DNA of 64,000 nt from Treponema sp. (GCA_022640795.1 JALCCK010000005.1:1-64000); one strand, 5' to 3'; shown: positions 1-9,288, numbered from the stretch's first letter. A program made the numbers and translations. The notes: generated by a model not told the origin, from the sequence alone.

Positions 1-64
1 CGCTTTTTGACCTTTTATTCTCTTTTTTCGTGTACATCTTTAGTGGAATTTTATACCCTTTTAT

Positions 65-1540
65 TTGTTTTGTATAGATTTATCTCTTATTCAGCAGACT
101 CTATATATCCGTCCGGGAACAGTACATGCGTTGATGGGTGAGAATGGGGCCGGAAAATCTACATTAATGAAATGTCTTTTTGGAATTTTTCATCCTGATG
201 CAGGCAAGGTTTTTTTTAAAGGAAAAGAGGTCCGGTTCCGCGGAACGAAAGATGCGCTTGAAACAGGAATTTCTATGATAAATCAGGAATTACTGAATGT
301 ACCGGAAAGAACGGTTGCTCAAAATGTCTGGTTAGGAAGAGAACCGTTCAGGGGTGCAGGGAATCATTTTATTAATCATAAGAAAATGATTTCTGATACA
401 GCTGCATTATTTAAGGAGCTTGATTGGGACATTTCTCCGGTAAAGAAGATAAAGGATTTATCTATTTCCGAACAGCAGGGATGCGAAATAGCGAAAGCGA
501 CTTCGTACGGAGCTTCTGTAGTCGTTATGGACGAGCCGACGTCTTCGCTTTCCGAACGTGAAGTTGATCATTTATTCAGAATAATAAGAGATCTTCGTAC
601 CAAGGGGGTCAGCATTATATATATCACGCATAGAATGAATGAAGTTTTCCAGATTGCGGACGAGGTCACCGTTATGCGGGACGGAATGAATGTCGGTACG
701 TATAAGGCTTCAGATCTCAATGAAGATAAACTTATCAGTTTAATGATCGGACGAGTTTCTACACAACGATTTCCCGAGATTACAACGGAACCGGGAGAAA
801 TCAGGCTTACGGTTGAGCATTTAACATCATCTAATCCGGGATCTTTTAAAGATGTTTCATTTGATTTACGAAAATCTGAAATACTAGGTATAGGTGGTTT
901 AGTTGGGGCTCAACGCTCTGAGCTGGTTGAATCTGTATTCGGTTTACGGAAAACGACAGATGGAGGAAAAATAGTAATAAATGGTGAAGAGGTAAAAATT
1001 AGAAAACCAAAGGATGCTATAAATAACGGAATTGGACTGATTACGGAAGACAGGCGTGGTACCGGTTTATTTCCCCTTATGTCAGTTGCAAAAAATACTT
1101 CGATAGCGTCTCTGCAAAGATATTTGAATAAATTCCACTTGATAAGACACACTGAAATAAACAGCGAGGTAGTGAAACTGAATAAGTTGCTGAATACGAA
1201 AACACCTGGAATGAAAACTGTTATTCAATGTTTATCGGGAGGAAATCAGCAAAAAGTAATTTTCTGCCGCTGGCTTATGACTGAACCGGATATTTTGATT
1301 ATGGATGAACCAACTCGCGGCATTGATGTCGGAGCTAAATATGAGATTTACAACATCATGAAAGATCTCGTTGCTCAAGGTAAATCGATCATTATGGTTT
1401 CATCCGAAATGCCGGAACTGATTGCCATGTCACATAGAGTTGCAGTTTTATGTAACGGCCGGTTGACCGGTATCCTGAGTAAAAAAGATGCAACACAGGC
1501 TGCCGTGATGCGGCTGGCAACCCGATTCACAAAAGATTAA
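65..1540 (+). CDS. Sugar ABC importer ATPase (MglA/RbsA type), 5' end degenerate
   Basis: This is a double-ATPase subunit of a monosaccharide ABC importer, energising uptake with the permease that follows 11 nt later. The first nucleotide-binding half has Walker A GENGAGKST (about residues 25-33) and Walker B VVVMDEPTSS; the second has LSGGNQQK and ILIMDEPTRGIDVG, as usual for MglA/RbsA. The gene cannot start normally. The frame is closed by a stop at 41-43, the only start is a TTG at 65 without a ribosome-binding site, and family similarity begins only around TLYIRPGTVHAL. The first strand of the fold (normally about 20 residues) is missing and the upstream 64 bases look unrelated and AT-rich. 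It may be a 5'-truncated allele or poorly expressed. The family call is firm; function is doubtful. No binding-protein gene is visible in the window. Confidence 0.8.
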   Translation: MFCIDLSLIQQTLYIRPGTVHALMGENGAGKSTLMKCLFGIFHPDAGKVFFKGKEVRFRGTKDALETGISMINQELLNVPERTVAQNVWLGREPFRGAGNHFINHKKMISDTAALFKELDWDISPVKKIKDLSISEQQGCEIAKATSYGASVVVMDEPTSSLSEREVDHLFRIIRDLRTKGVSIIYITHRMNEVFQIADEVTVMRDGMNVGTYKASDLNEDKLISLMIGRVSTQRFPEITTEPGEIRLTVEHLTSSNPGSFKDVSFDLRKSEILGIGGLVGAQRSELVESVFGLRKTTDGGKIVINGEEVKIRKPKDAINNGIGLITEDRRGTGLFPLMSVAKNTSIASLQRYLNKFHLIRHTEINSEVVKLNKLLNTKTPGMKTVIQCLSGGNQQKVIFCRWLMTEPDILIMDEPTRGIDVGAKYEIYNIMKDLVAQGKSIIMVSSEMPELIAMSHRVAVLCNGRLTGILSKKDATQAAVMRLATRFTKD

Positions 1541-1551
1541 GGGGGAAATAT

Positions 1552-2562
1552 ATGTCCGAAGCGATAGCTTTAAAAAAGAACCGTAAGTTTGTGGGTATAA
1601 GAGAATTTGCCAACAATTATACAAACTATTTGACATTTGTTGTTTTATTTGTTGTACTTGGTATTCTTACCAAAGGTGGCTCAATACAGGGAAGCTCTCT
1701 ACAGAATCTGGTTATAGCAGAAACCGTCCGGGGATTTGCGTCTTTAGGTGTCGGTATGATTATTATAACCTGGGGAATCGATTTATCGATCGGGTATGTT
1801 GTCTGTCTTACAGCAAGTATCGCTGCTTCTTTTGCTCAGAACCCGGCGTATAGCGCTGCTATGTATCCGGGAATTGCATTTCCTTTAATCATTCCGATTC
1901 TTGCAGCAGTTGGAGCAGGCCTTTTATTCGGAATTTTCAATGGTGTCCTTGTGGCTTACGGAAATCTTCCCGCTTTTATTGCTACGCTTGGTACCATGTC
2001 GATCGCCCGCGGACTGCAACTTATCTATACACACGCAAAAGTTGTCGGTTCCGTTCGCGATGAGTTTAAACATATTTCCCAGGGATTCATAGGTCCGATC
2101 CCGAATTTGCTGATATATCTTGTCATTGCTGCCGTGATAGTCGGTATCATTCTTAATCATACCCGATTTGGAATGAATCTTTACGCAATCGGCGGAAATA
2201 AAGAAGCTGCCCGTGTTGCCGGAATCAATGTCGGCGTAACGCTGGTCGCCGTGTATGCTTTCGCCGGCGCGTTATACGGTATTGCCGGTGCACTGCAGGC
2301 ATCGCGGCTGGGACTTGCCAATTCGCTGACTGCAAACGGAATGGAACTTGATGCTATCGCGGCGGTAACGGTTGGCGGTGTATCCCAGACAGGCGGTGTG
2401 GGCACAATGGGTGGTATGATTGTCGGTGTTTTTATCATGGGAATTATCAATTATGGTATGACGTATTTAGGAATCAATTCGTATTATCAGCTTTTGGTAA
2501 AAGGTTTTATCATCATCGGCGCGGTTTATCTCGATATGAGAAAACATTCCCGCGAGAGCTGA
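1552..2562 (+). CDS. Sugar ABC importer permease (MglC/RbsC type)
   Basis: A 336-residue BPD_transp_2-family inner-membrane permease of a ribose/galactose-type importer. It has repeated hydrophobic helices and the cytoplasmic coupling stretch GGNKEAARVAGINV (about residues 206-219) that docks on the ATPase. The start is an ATG behind a GGGGGAAAT ribosome-binding site, 11 nt after the ATPase stop, so the two form an operon. The reading frame is intact over the normal family length, unlike the upstream gene with its damaged start. The sugar cannot be told from sequence; galactose, ribose, xylose and similar pentoses are all possible. Confidence 0.88.
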   Translation: MSEAIALKKNRKFVGIREFANNYTNYLTFVVLFVVLGILTKGGSIQGSSLQNLVIAETVRGFASLGVGMIIITWGIDLSIGYVVCLTASIAASFAQNPAYSAAMYPGIAFPLIIPILAAVGAGLLFGIFNGVLVAYGNLPAFIATLGTMSIARGLQLIYTHAKVVGSVRDEFKHISQGFIGPIPNLLIYLVIAAVIVGIILNHTRFGMNLYAIGGNKEAARVAGINVGVTLVAVYAFAGALYGIAGALQASRLGLANSLTANGMELDAIAAVTVGGVSQTGGVGTMGGMIVGVFIMGIINYGMTYLGINSYYQLLVKGFIIIGAVYLDMRKHSRES

Positions 2563-2582
2563 TTCGTGCGGAGGGTTTCATA

Positions 2583-2602
2583 CCCCGGCCCTTGTGCCGG
2601 GG
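2583..2602. terminator. GC-rich hairpin between convergent genes
   Basis: The inverted repeat CCCCGGC/GCCGGGG with a 6-nt loop lies between the stop of the permease gene and the stop of the opposing GH127 gene. It has no T-run on either side, so it would be a weak or factor-dependent transcription barrier. The placement, not the sequence, suggests a shared terminator. Confidence 0.4.
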
Positions 2603-2621
2603 CATGGTGATCCCTGTTCTG

Positions 2622-4499
2622 CTAGTGTTCTGGAATCCAGACCTTCATCTTACCGACACCCCGGTTTGACCAGGCATAGTACGGAACGGCCGTGACCCCT
2701 TCTCCCGAAAGCAAGGTCACGCCGCCCAGAAAATCTTTCCGGAACGAAGCGGCGGCTGCTGTAAAACGGCCGGCGGTAATCTGCTCCAGCGGAACGGCAC
2801 AATCCTGTTCTTCAATGCAGTAGACGACTGGTCCCCGCTGTAGTGCCAGCTGTCCGCGATTTTCAACGACCTGATCGTCACAACGTACGAACTGAACCGG
2901 CAGCGGAAGGTACAGCTGTATTGTATCTCCGTCAGTCCAGGTCCTGTCCATTTTCAGATACCCGTTTTTCCGGTCGGCGGAAAATGGTTCCCCATTAACC
3001 GTCAGGGAATACGGCGCTTCCGTTGTTCCGGAAAGCGGCGTTGACCGGTATAATTTTCCTCCCATGACTGCACCTTCAGTCCAGCCGGGGAGCCGCAGAT
3101 TCACCGTGCCTGATTGCGTTTTTTTCGGAATTGAAACGGTAAGCCGTATATGACCGTCCCACGGATACTTTGTATCCGTGGTCAGTTTAAAGATTCCGTC
3201 GGACGTCGTGATTTCGGTTGTTCCTGAAACATACAGATTGACGTAGACCGTCGTTCCTTTTACGGCATAGATATATTTTCCCAGCGATGGAAGGAATCTG
3301 CTCAGATTGGTCGGACAGCAGGATACGTCGAACCACTCTTTTCGTGTTGCACTGCCGTAGTTAAACTGCGTCGTTCCGTCCGATTCAAGCGGATTTGTAT
3401 AAAAGAAGCGGTCTCCGGAAAGCGAAATCCCCGACAGGAGCCCGTTGTACAGCGTCTGTTCGATAATATCGTAATAGCTGCCGTTCCCGTACATGAGGAA
3501 CATCCGGTAGTTCCACAGGACGGACCCTATTGCAGCGCAGGTTTCATTGTAGGCTGTTGCATTCGGCAGTTCATAATTTGCTCCGAACGATTCACCCTGC
3601 CGCCGGGAACCGATTCCGCCGGTGAGATATGTTTTTTTGCTGACACAGTTATTCCATAGTGCGTTGAGCGCGGCTCCGTAGCGGGCATCACCGGTTATAG
3701 CCGCAATATCGGTCATACCGCAGTACAGATACATGGCCCGGACTGCATGACCGACCGCTTCCGTCTGCTGCAGAACAGGTATATGGTCCTGACTGTATTC
3801 CGGAATATTGTCAAAGTCATACCGGGCACGGTTCTGGTGGCAGCCACGCTGTTCAAGAAAAAATTGAGCCGTTTCAAGAAAAGTACGGTCTCCTGTTACC
3901 CTGTACAGCCTGACCAGCCCCATTTCTATTATTTCGTGTCCCGGAACATCGTGCCGTCCGTCTGGTCCGAACGTACTGCAGACGAGCCGGGCATTTTTTA
4001 GTGCAACATCCAGCAGTGTCCGTTTGCCCGTGGCCTGATAATGGGCTGCTGCGGCTTCGTACAGATGCCCGCAGTCATATAGCTCATGGCTTTGAACCAG
4101 CGATGACCATCGTTGTTTTCCGGCAAACGGATGCACGTGCCCGGGGTCTATTGTCCGGTTCGTGTAGAGATACCCGTCGGATTCCTGTGCCGCGGCAATA
4201 TAGCCGATAACCGTATCCAGATATGCATCCAGTTTCCGGTCATCATACAGTGCGAGCGAATACGACGCTCCTTCGACTGCTTTATACACATCGGTATCGT
4301 CAAACGGCATTTTGCCGACAAACGGGCCGGGAAGCTGCTTTGCCGCCCGCCGGAAATTATCTATTCTACCCTCGTTTTCACATTTCCGGAAAACGGATGG
4401 AATCGTTATCGTTCTGACTGTTTCAAGTTTTTTCTGCCAGAAATCATCTTGTATGTTAACCGCCGTAAACGGTACGGCCTGTATCGGATAATCGTTCAT
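2622..4499 (-). CDS. GH127 beta-L-arabinofuranosidase
   Basis: A 625-residue glycoside hydrolase of family GH127, whose characterised members (HypBA1) release L-arabinose from beta-arabinofuranosides such as those on plant hydroxyproline-rich glycoproteins. The zinc-thiolate site is visible: E319 and C321 in YNETCAAIG, and C394-C395 in DVSCCPTNL. These match the Glu/Cys/Cys-Cys set of HypBA1, where one Cys is the nucleophile. An (alpha/alpha)6 barrel precedes and beta domains follow. There is no signal peptide, so it probably acts in the cytoplasm on imported oligosaccharides. The start ATG has a GGAGG ribosome-binding site 5 nt upstream. It reads the same way as the ABC importer genes and AraR-like regulator behind it, which fits an arabinoside-use locus. 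Confidence 0.88.
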   Translation of the reverse strand: MNDYPIQAVPFTAVNIQDDFWQKKLETVRTITIPSVFRKCENEGRIDNFRRAAKQLPGPFVGKMPFDDTDVYKAVEGASYSLALYDDRKLDAYLDTVIGYIAAAQESDGYLYTNRTIDPGHVHPFAGKQRWSSLVQSHELYDCGHLYEAAAAHYQATGKRTLLDVALKNARLVCSTFGPDGRHDVPGHEIIEMGLVRLYRVTGDRTFLETAQFFLEQRGCHQNRARYDFDNIPEYSQDHIPVLQQTEAVGHAVRAMYLYCGMTDIAAITGDARYGAALNALWNNCVSKKTYLTGGIGSRRQGESFGANYELPNATAYNETCAAIGSVLWNYRMFLMYGNGSYYDIIEQTLYNGLLSGISLSGDRFFYTNPLESDGTTQFNYGSATRKEWFDVSCCPTNLSRFLPSLGKYIYAVKGTTVYVNLYVSGTTEITTSDGIFKLTTDTKYPWDGHIRLTVSIPKKTQSGTVNLRLPGWTEGAVMGGKLYRSTPLSGTTEAPYSLTVNGEPFSADRKNGYLKMDRTWTDGDTIQLYLPLPVQFVRCDDQVVENRGQLALQRGPVVYCIEEQDCAVPLEQITAGRFTAAAASFRKDFLGGVTLLSGEGVTAVPYYAWSNRGVGKMKVWIPEH

Positions 4500-4601
4500 G
4501 TACTACCTCCATAGATAGGTCGGATTTTTTGTGATAGTCGTTTTTCCTGAAAATACGGTGACTCCGACTTCCTGAGGCGCAGTATTTTTCTTAATCTGAA
4601 T

Positions 4602-4626
4602 CATTTGCAAAACTTGTCTGACTTTA
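4602..4626. repeat. 25-bp dispersed repeat, copy 1
   Basis: This intergenic stretch matches 57790-57814 at 22 of 25 positions, beginning CATTTGCAAAACT and ending CTGACTTT. Here it sits in the gap between the permease gene and the GH127 gene; the other copy forms one arm of an inverted repeat upstream of the integron integrase. Its function is not known. Confidence 0.5.
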
Positions 4627-4634
4627 CCAGTGGT

Positions 4635-5486
4635 TCAATCTTTCATTCCTGATGTCTTTATACCGGCAACGATGTATTTTTGTCCGATAAGATACAAAAG
4701 AATCGGCGGCAGAATCATAAGCGTCGACATGGCCATTGTGATATTCCACTGCGTTACAAAAGATCCAGCCATTTTGAAGGTCGTCAGTGCGCCGACGGTC
4801 AGCGGTTTCCACATTTCGGAATTGATGTAAATCAGCGGCTGGAACAATTCATTCCACCAGAATACCGATGAAAGAATACCAATCGTGATAAAGGTCGATT
4901 TTGAAAGCGGAACGAATATTTTTGCATAAATCTGGAATCTGTTACAGCCGTCGATAAGTGCAGCTTCATCCATGCTTTTGGGAATACTTTTAAAGAATTG
5001 CCGGAATAAAAAGACGTTGTACGGATAGGCAAAAAAAGCGGGAACGATCATCGGCAGCGGCGTATCAAGCCAGCGGAATCGCGAGAACAGCAGATACTGC
5101 TGGATGATGGTTGTTGTTGCCGGAACCATCATGGTTGCAAGAATCAGTGCAAATACGACTTTTTCTCCGTGAAAATGCATCCGGGCAAGCGGATATGCGA
5201 CGAGCGAACTCGACAACAGTGTGCCTGCTGTATTACCGGCAATAAGAATCAGCGTATTCCGCAGGTACAGCCAGATTGCCGGTTTTGAGAGAACCTGCCA
5301 GTAATTGGAAAATTTGGGATGCCTGACAAAAAGCCGGGGAGGATAGGCGTTTATTTCGACTAACGATTTAAATGAGCTGGAAATAATCCACATAATCGGA
5401 AAAAACATGATGAGTGCGACGAGAATCAGCACCAGATACAAAAATACGGACGATACCTGATTTTTTGCAGAACGGTTATGTTTCAT
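4635..5486 (-). CDS. Sugar ABC importer permease, MalG/AraQ type
   Basis: An inner-membrane permease of the carbohydrate uptake-1 family (283 residues) with about six hydrophobic helices and the EAALIDG coupling motif (about residues 174-180). I start it at the ATG at 5486 (MKHNRS), which overlaps the upstream permease stop by 11 nt, because this gives the usual family N-terminus; a start at 5540 would add 18 poor residues. It pairs with the MalF-type permease encoded just upstream and the binding protein at 6467-7726. No ATPase is encoded in this locus, so a shared MsmX/UgpC-type ATPase elsewhere is expected. The arabinosidase and AraR-like regulator nearby suggest arabinose-containing oligosaccharides as substrate. 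Confidence 0.85.
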   Translation of the reverse strand: MKHNRSAKNQVSSVFLYLVLILVALIMFFPIMWIISSSFKSLVEINAYPPRLFVRHPKFSNYWQVLSKPAIWLYLRNTLILIAGNTAGTLLSSSLVAYPLARMHFHGEKVVFALILATMMVPATTTIIQQYLLFSRFRWLDTPLPMIVPAFFAYPYNVFLFRQFFKSIPKSMDEAALIDGCNRFQIYAKIFVPLSKSTFITIGILSSVFWWNELFQPLIYINSEMWKPLTVGALTTFKMAGSFVTQWNITMAMSTLMILPPILLYLIGQKYIVAGIKTSGMKD

Positions 5487-6387
5487 AGTAAACCCACTTT
5501 TTTGAAAGAGTGAACTGCAGCAGTGCAAGGACCGCGGCAATCAGGAACAGTACTACCGACAGTGCGGAGGCGTATCCCATTCGATAATTACCGAACGCAT
5601 TGTTGTAGATTGACAGACTGAGCACATTCGTCGCATCGTTCGGTCCGCCGTTGGTAAGCGGAAACAGCAGTGAAAATGAATTGTTTAAAGAACCTATGCA
5701 GGCCGTTACCATATTGAAAAGCAGAATAGGAGATATCGACGGAAGTGTTATGTGTGAAAATTTTTGAAAAAAGCCAGCTCCGTCGATATCCGCCGCCTCA
5801 TACAGTTCTTTTGGAACATCAGCCAGCCCTGCTTTAAAGATAAGCATCATCTGCCCGGTCGCATACGTATAAATAGTTACGAAGATAACCGACGGCAGAA
5901 CCCACTGCAGGTCGAACAGCCAGTTCGGCTGCGATTTTACGCCCAGAATTGCCAGCAGATAGTTCAGAATACCGGTATGCTGGTTAAAAATAATCTGAAA
6001 AGCGAACGCCAGTGATACCGTCGGAATGACAGCCGGTATAAAATAGAAAAACTGAAAAATTCCATTCAGCTTTTTTTTCATATTCAGCAGCATTGCCGTA
6101 AAAAGTGCCCATACAACGGTAACGATAACGCTGAAAACTGTATACAGCAGCGTTACTTTCAGTGAATTAAAAAATCCAGATCCGGTATTCAGTAATGCGA
6201 TATAGTTTTTAAATCCTATTATTTTCGGTGTCTGTATGAGATTCCAGTCGGTAAGACTGATGCCGAAACAGGCAAGAATCGGCAGTCCTGAAAACAAAAC
6301 GAATCCGATCACCCACGGCAAAAGAAACAGCCACGCGGTGAGCGTGTCACGAAAATCCCGCCGGGGTCTTGTTTGTAAAGTATGCAT
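5476..6387 (-). CDS. Sugar ABC importer permease, MalF/AraP type
   Basis: The partner inner-membrane permease of the importer, 303 residues. It has a short cytoplasmic N-terminus, about six membrane helices and the EAADIDG coupling motif at residues 197-203. Family length is normal. It overlaps the next permease gene by 11 nt and follows the binding-protein gene after 79 nt, so the three genes form an operon read toward the GH127 gene. The substrate is inferred from its neighbours only. Confidence 0.87.
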   Translation of the reverse strand: MHTLQTRPRRDFRDTLTAWLFLLPWVIGFVLFSGLPILACFGISLTDWNLIQTPKIIGFKNYIALLNTGSGFFNSLKVTLLYTVFSVIVTVVWALFTAMLLNMKKKLNGIFQFFYFIPAVIPTVSLAFAFQIIFNQHTGILNYLLAILGVKSQPNWLFDLQWVLPSVIFVTIYTYATGQMMLIFKAGLADVPKELYEAADIDGAGFFQKFSHITLPSISPILLFNMVTACIGSLNNSFSLLFPLTNGGPNDATNVLSLSIYNNAFGNYRMGYASALSVVLFLIAAVLALLQFTLSKKWVYYET

Positions 6388-6466
6388 CTGTTATTCCTTA
6401 TTTTCATAGTACGAGCGGAAAAAACGGTGAACGTCTGATGCTGTCCGCTATCCGCTCACTTTTATA

Positions 6467-7726
6467 CTACTGATGGATCGTGTCGATCGCGTTCTGAGAT
6501 TCTTTTAGTGCTTCGTCCACGGAAATCTGCCCAAGTACTGCTGCCTGGAATCTTCTGACCAGCTCATCAGTTAATCCTGCCGGTGCAACGACATAGCCGA
6601 ATTCTCCGAATTGTGCCGTTTTGTCAAACGCATCCCAGTTCGCCGGCCCTTTTTCTCCCTGTACCTTATAGGCTCCTTTTTCAGCAAACGGAACAATAGC
6701 TGACGGATTATTGTATGCACCCGAAATCATCTGCTGACCTTTTTCACTCATACAGAATTCGATGAAACGCCAGGCAGCTTCCTTGTATTTTGTATCCTGC
6801 GAAATGGTGAAGAACCCGGTATGCAATCCTGAATAGTGACGTTTGTCCATCGGCAGCGGTGCAATATCCCAGTTAAAATCCTGTATCTGCCGGTATGCCG
6901 AACACATCCAGCTGCCTGCCCGGGTCATCGCCGCTCTGCCTGCAATAAAGAGATCAGATCCTGACGAACTTACAGATGGTTCGGGTTCGACTTTGTATTT
7001 GTTCACCAGATCGTACTGGAACTGAAGAGCCCTTCGCGCTCCGTCACCTATTTTGATCGTTCCGTCGGTATCTATAACCGGATCGCCGGCCGCACCAATC
7101 AGCGCATACCAAATTCCTTTAAAGGTAATATCATCGCATCCCCACTGTACTGTCCGGCCGTTTTTCGTAATTGTGAGCTTTTGCGCGGCGTTCTGAAAAT
7201 CTTCCCAAGTCCAGTCATTCGTTGGATAGGAAACGTGTGCTGCGTCAAACATATCTTTATTATAGTAGAGAATTTCACTTGCATAGCACCAGGGCAGGCC
7301 GTACGTTTTACCACCGCTGATAAGCTGAATCTTTTTTACAGCGGGAATCAAATCCTTTTGATTGAATGCTGTTGTATTTTTCATATAATCATCGAGCGGA
7401 AGCAGTTTTTTGCCTTTTGCAAAAAGCGGAAGATCGCATTCCCATACCAGCATAACGTCCGGGGCGGTGTGAGTCGCTACCATTGTATTCAGTTTCTGGG
7501 AATAATTATCGGAAGGAATATTAACCACTTCGACACTGATGTCCGGATTTTCCTTCATAAATTCCGCGATAAAATTATTGTTTTCAGGAACTGCGTCCCA
7601 CATTGAAAATTTGATATGTGTTGTTGCCGTTGTTGCTGCAGTATCTTTATTGCCTCCTGCAAAACCCGTTGCAAGCGGAAGGCACAGTACAAAAAATGCC
7701 AAAACATTTCGTAGTTTTTCTTTCAT
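6467..7726 (-). CDS. Sugar ABC importer, extracytoplasmic binding protein
   Basis: A family 1 solute-binding protein (419 residues) that captures an oligosaccharide for the two permeases downstream. The chosen ATG at 7726 has GGAG about 10 nt upstream and gives a clean export signal: MKEKLR, a hydrophobic core to about residue 20, then FAGGN. There is no lipobox Cys, so it is probably a soluble periplasmic protein. The body shows family features such as the MSEKGQQM stretch near the C-terminus. A longer frame to 7846 reads through the inverted repeats in the leader and is not credible. The ligand is unknown; an arabino-oligosaccharide is a guess from context. Confidence 0.85.
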   Translation of the reverse strand: MKEKLRNVLAFFVLCLPLATGFAGGNKDTAATTATTHIKFSMWDAVPENNNFIAEFMKENPDISVEVVNIPSDNYSQKLNTMVATHTAPDVMLVWECDLPLFAKGKKLLPLDDYMKNTTAFNQKDLIPAVKKIQLISGGKTYGLPWCYASEILYYNKDMFDAAHVSYPTNDWTWEDFQNAAQKLTITKNGRTVQWGCDDITFKGIWYALIGAAGDPVIDTDGTIKIGDGARRALQFQYDLVNKYKVEPEPSVSSSGSDLFIAGRAAMTRAGSWMCSAYRQIQDFNWDIAPLPMDKRHYSGLHTGFFTISQDTKYKEAAWRFIEFCMSEKGQQMISGAYNNPSAIVPFAEKGAYKVQGEKGPANWDAFDKTAQFGEFGYVVAPAGLTDELVRRFQAAVLGQISVDEALKESQNAIDTIHQ

Positions 7727-7746
7727 TTCATATCTCCATAGAAAGT

Positions 7747-7845
7747 CGGGCGGAGCCTGCCCGCCATGGATGGCGGGAATCGTAGTTACGAAAGCGACGC
7801 TTGAACAACTACGATTGGTAAAAATACACGGATGTATTTTTACCA
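7747..7845. repeat. Cluster of inverted repeats in the binding-protein gene leader
   Basis: Four inverted repeats follow each other in 99 bp. They are CGGGC/GCCCG (7747-7763), CCCGCCAT/ATGGCGGG with a 2-nt centre (7760-7777), AATCGTAGTT/AACTACGATT (7778-7787 and 7807-7816), and a 13-bp perfect stem TGGTAAAAATACA/TGTATTTTTACCA with a 4-nt loop (7816-7845). They lie 20-120 nt upstream of the binding-protein start and would be in its mRNA leader. The first two overlap and could be alternative structures. They could act in regulation or be a small mobile palindromic repeat; no downstream T-run marks a terminator. Confidence 0.6.
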
Positions 7846-7973
7846 TAGTTCCTTGTTGGCATTTCCTCGTTGATCTGATATACTTTTTAGAGTTTTATTC
7901 GGAATGTCCGTGCGGAACCGGTAGAACCTGGCCGTTTTCCGATTCCTGCATGTTCATTCCCTTTTTTTTCCAT

Positions 7974-9086
7974 TCATTTCTTCACCTCCCTGCATGATTT
8001 TCGTATAATCAGATCAATAGGAAATTCTGTTATTATTGCCGGAATATCGGATTCTTCCAGCCGGTCAAGCAGCCGTTTCGCTGCGGTGTGTGCCATCTGG
8101 TGTGAGTAAATTTTCATCGTTGTGAGCGGCGGTGTCGACAGTTCTGCTGTTTCGGAATCATCAAAGCCGATAATGCTGATGTCGTCCGGGACGCGGAGTT
8201 TCATTTCGAATGCCGCCGACAGTGCGCCGAACGCAAGCAGATCGTTCGCACAGACGACCGCTGTCGGACGGTTGTTTTTTTCAAGCAGTTCTTTCATGCC
8301 TGTATACCCGGATTCTGCCGTCCAGCCGGTATTTCCTCCAGCAAGTTCTTCGGGAACAGAACCGGTCAGCTGTTCCATCGCCGTTTTCCATCCTTCATAC
8401 CGCAATTGCGCGGTATGAAGATGCAGTGGTCCGTTTACTATACCGATTCTGGTGTGACCAAGTGAAACCAGATAGTTGACCGCTTTTCTGATGCCAAGCC
8501 TCACATCAAACGTTACCGTGTCGAATCCCGCTGCCGAAACCGTTGGGGCAAGAAGAACGGTCGGACGTCCGGACTGTCTGATTCTGTCTAAGAATTCAGT
8601 GTTGACAGCCTCTTCTATAATCAGTCCGTCGACTTTTGCAAGAAAGCTGTTAAAACGTGGCAGTTCGTCAGGATTAAAGTCATCAATATAGGTAAAAAGG
8701 ACATGTCTGCCGGTTTGCGCAGCTATTTCCTCAATACCGGAAAAGACATCGAAATAGAACGCTTCCTGAAGCAGCGGTTTTTGAACGGATTTTTCTTTAC
8801 AGATGACGTATCCGATAGTTCCGTTCATTGTTTCAGAACCTGTTTTCCCATGCTTTTTTTCAACGGTTGTTTGTTTGACGAATGTTCCCTTTCCCGTTTT
8901 GCGGGTAAACAGTCCTTTCCCCGTCAGATGCAGAATGGCATTTCTGATGGTTATTCTGCTGACCCCAAGTTCGACGGACAGATCCCGTTCAGACTGTATT
9001 TTATCACCCGATTTCCACTGTCCGGATGTAATCTTATGCAGTAAATACGCTTCTACTTGTGCCTGTCTTGATATTTTATCGTTCAC
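7974..9086 (-). CDS. AraR-like transcriptional regulator (GntR DNA-binding + LacI effector domain)
   Basis: A hybrid repressor of about 370 residues. The N-terminus is a GntR-type winged helix (residues about 1-70: SERDLSVELGVSRITIRNAI, then GKGTFV), and the rest is a LacI/periplasmic-binding-like sugar sensor (about 105-370). This is the AraR architecture, which responds to L-arabinose in Firmicutes. I start it at the GTG at 9086 because GGAG sits about 7 nt upstream; the ATG at 9131 would place translation across the putative operator. It probably controls the adjacent importer and arabinosidase as well as itself. The effector is inferred from the locus. Confidence 0.85.
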   Translation of the reverse strand: MNDKISRQAQVEAYLLHKITSGQWKSGDKIQSERDLSVELGVSRITIRNAILHLTGKGLFTRKTGKGTFVKQTTVEKKHGKTGSETMNGTIGYVICKEKSVQKPLLQEAFYFDVFSGIEEIAAQTGRHVLFTYIDDFNPDELPRFNSFLAKVDGLIIEEAVNTEFLDRIRQSGRPTVLLAPTVSAAGFDTVTFDVRLGIRKAVNYLVSLGHTRIGIVNGPLHLHTAQLRYEGWKTAMEQLTGSVPEELAGGNTGWTAESGYTGMKELLEKNNRPTAVVCANDLLAFGALSAAFEMKLRVPDDISIIGFDDSETAELSTPPLTTMKIYSHQMAHTAAKRLLDRLEESDIPAIITEFPIDLIIRKSCREVKK

Positions 9087-9100
9087 GTGGTTCTCCGAAA

Positions 9101-9142
9101 TGGTTATATAATGGTTATAACCTATATGCATTATTATAGGTT
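9101..9142. promoter_or_regulatory. Putative operator of the AraR-like regulator
   Basis: Just upstream of the regulator start lie direct copies of TGGTTATA (9101 and 9112), a perfect 10-bp palindrome GGTTATAACC (9113-9122), and a wider inverted repeat AACCTATA/TATAGGTT (9119-9126 and 9135-9142). A further related site, AATGG-6-CCATT, is at 9183-9198. Repeated half-sites before a regulator gene suggest autoregulation. Confidence 0.5.
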
Positions 9143-9253
9143 AAGTTAGCGATATCTGTCAAATTTAAAATGATAATATTGTAATGGATATAACCATTTA
9201 AGCTGTCATCGTTATCTGCCGGATTATTGTGATTTTCCATTCCGGAACTGTTA

Positions 9254-9282
9254 TTGAACTGCCACGGTAAATCTGTTATTCT
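9254..9282 (+). promoter_or_regulatory. Promoter of the GNAT gene (leaderless)
   Basis: The -35 TTGAAC (9254-9259), a 17-bp spacer and the -10 TATTCT (9277-9282) would place the transcript start at about 9288-9290, right at the ATG. There is no ribosome-binding site, so the mRNA is probably leaderless. Confidence 0.45.
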
Positions 9283-9288
9283 GTGATA

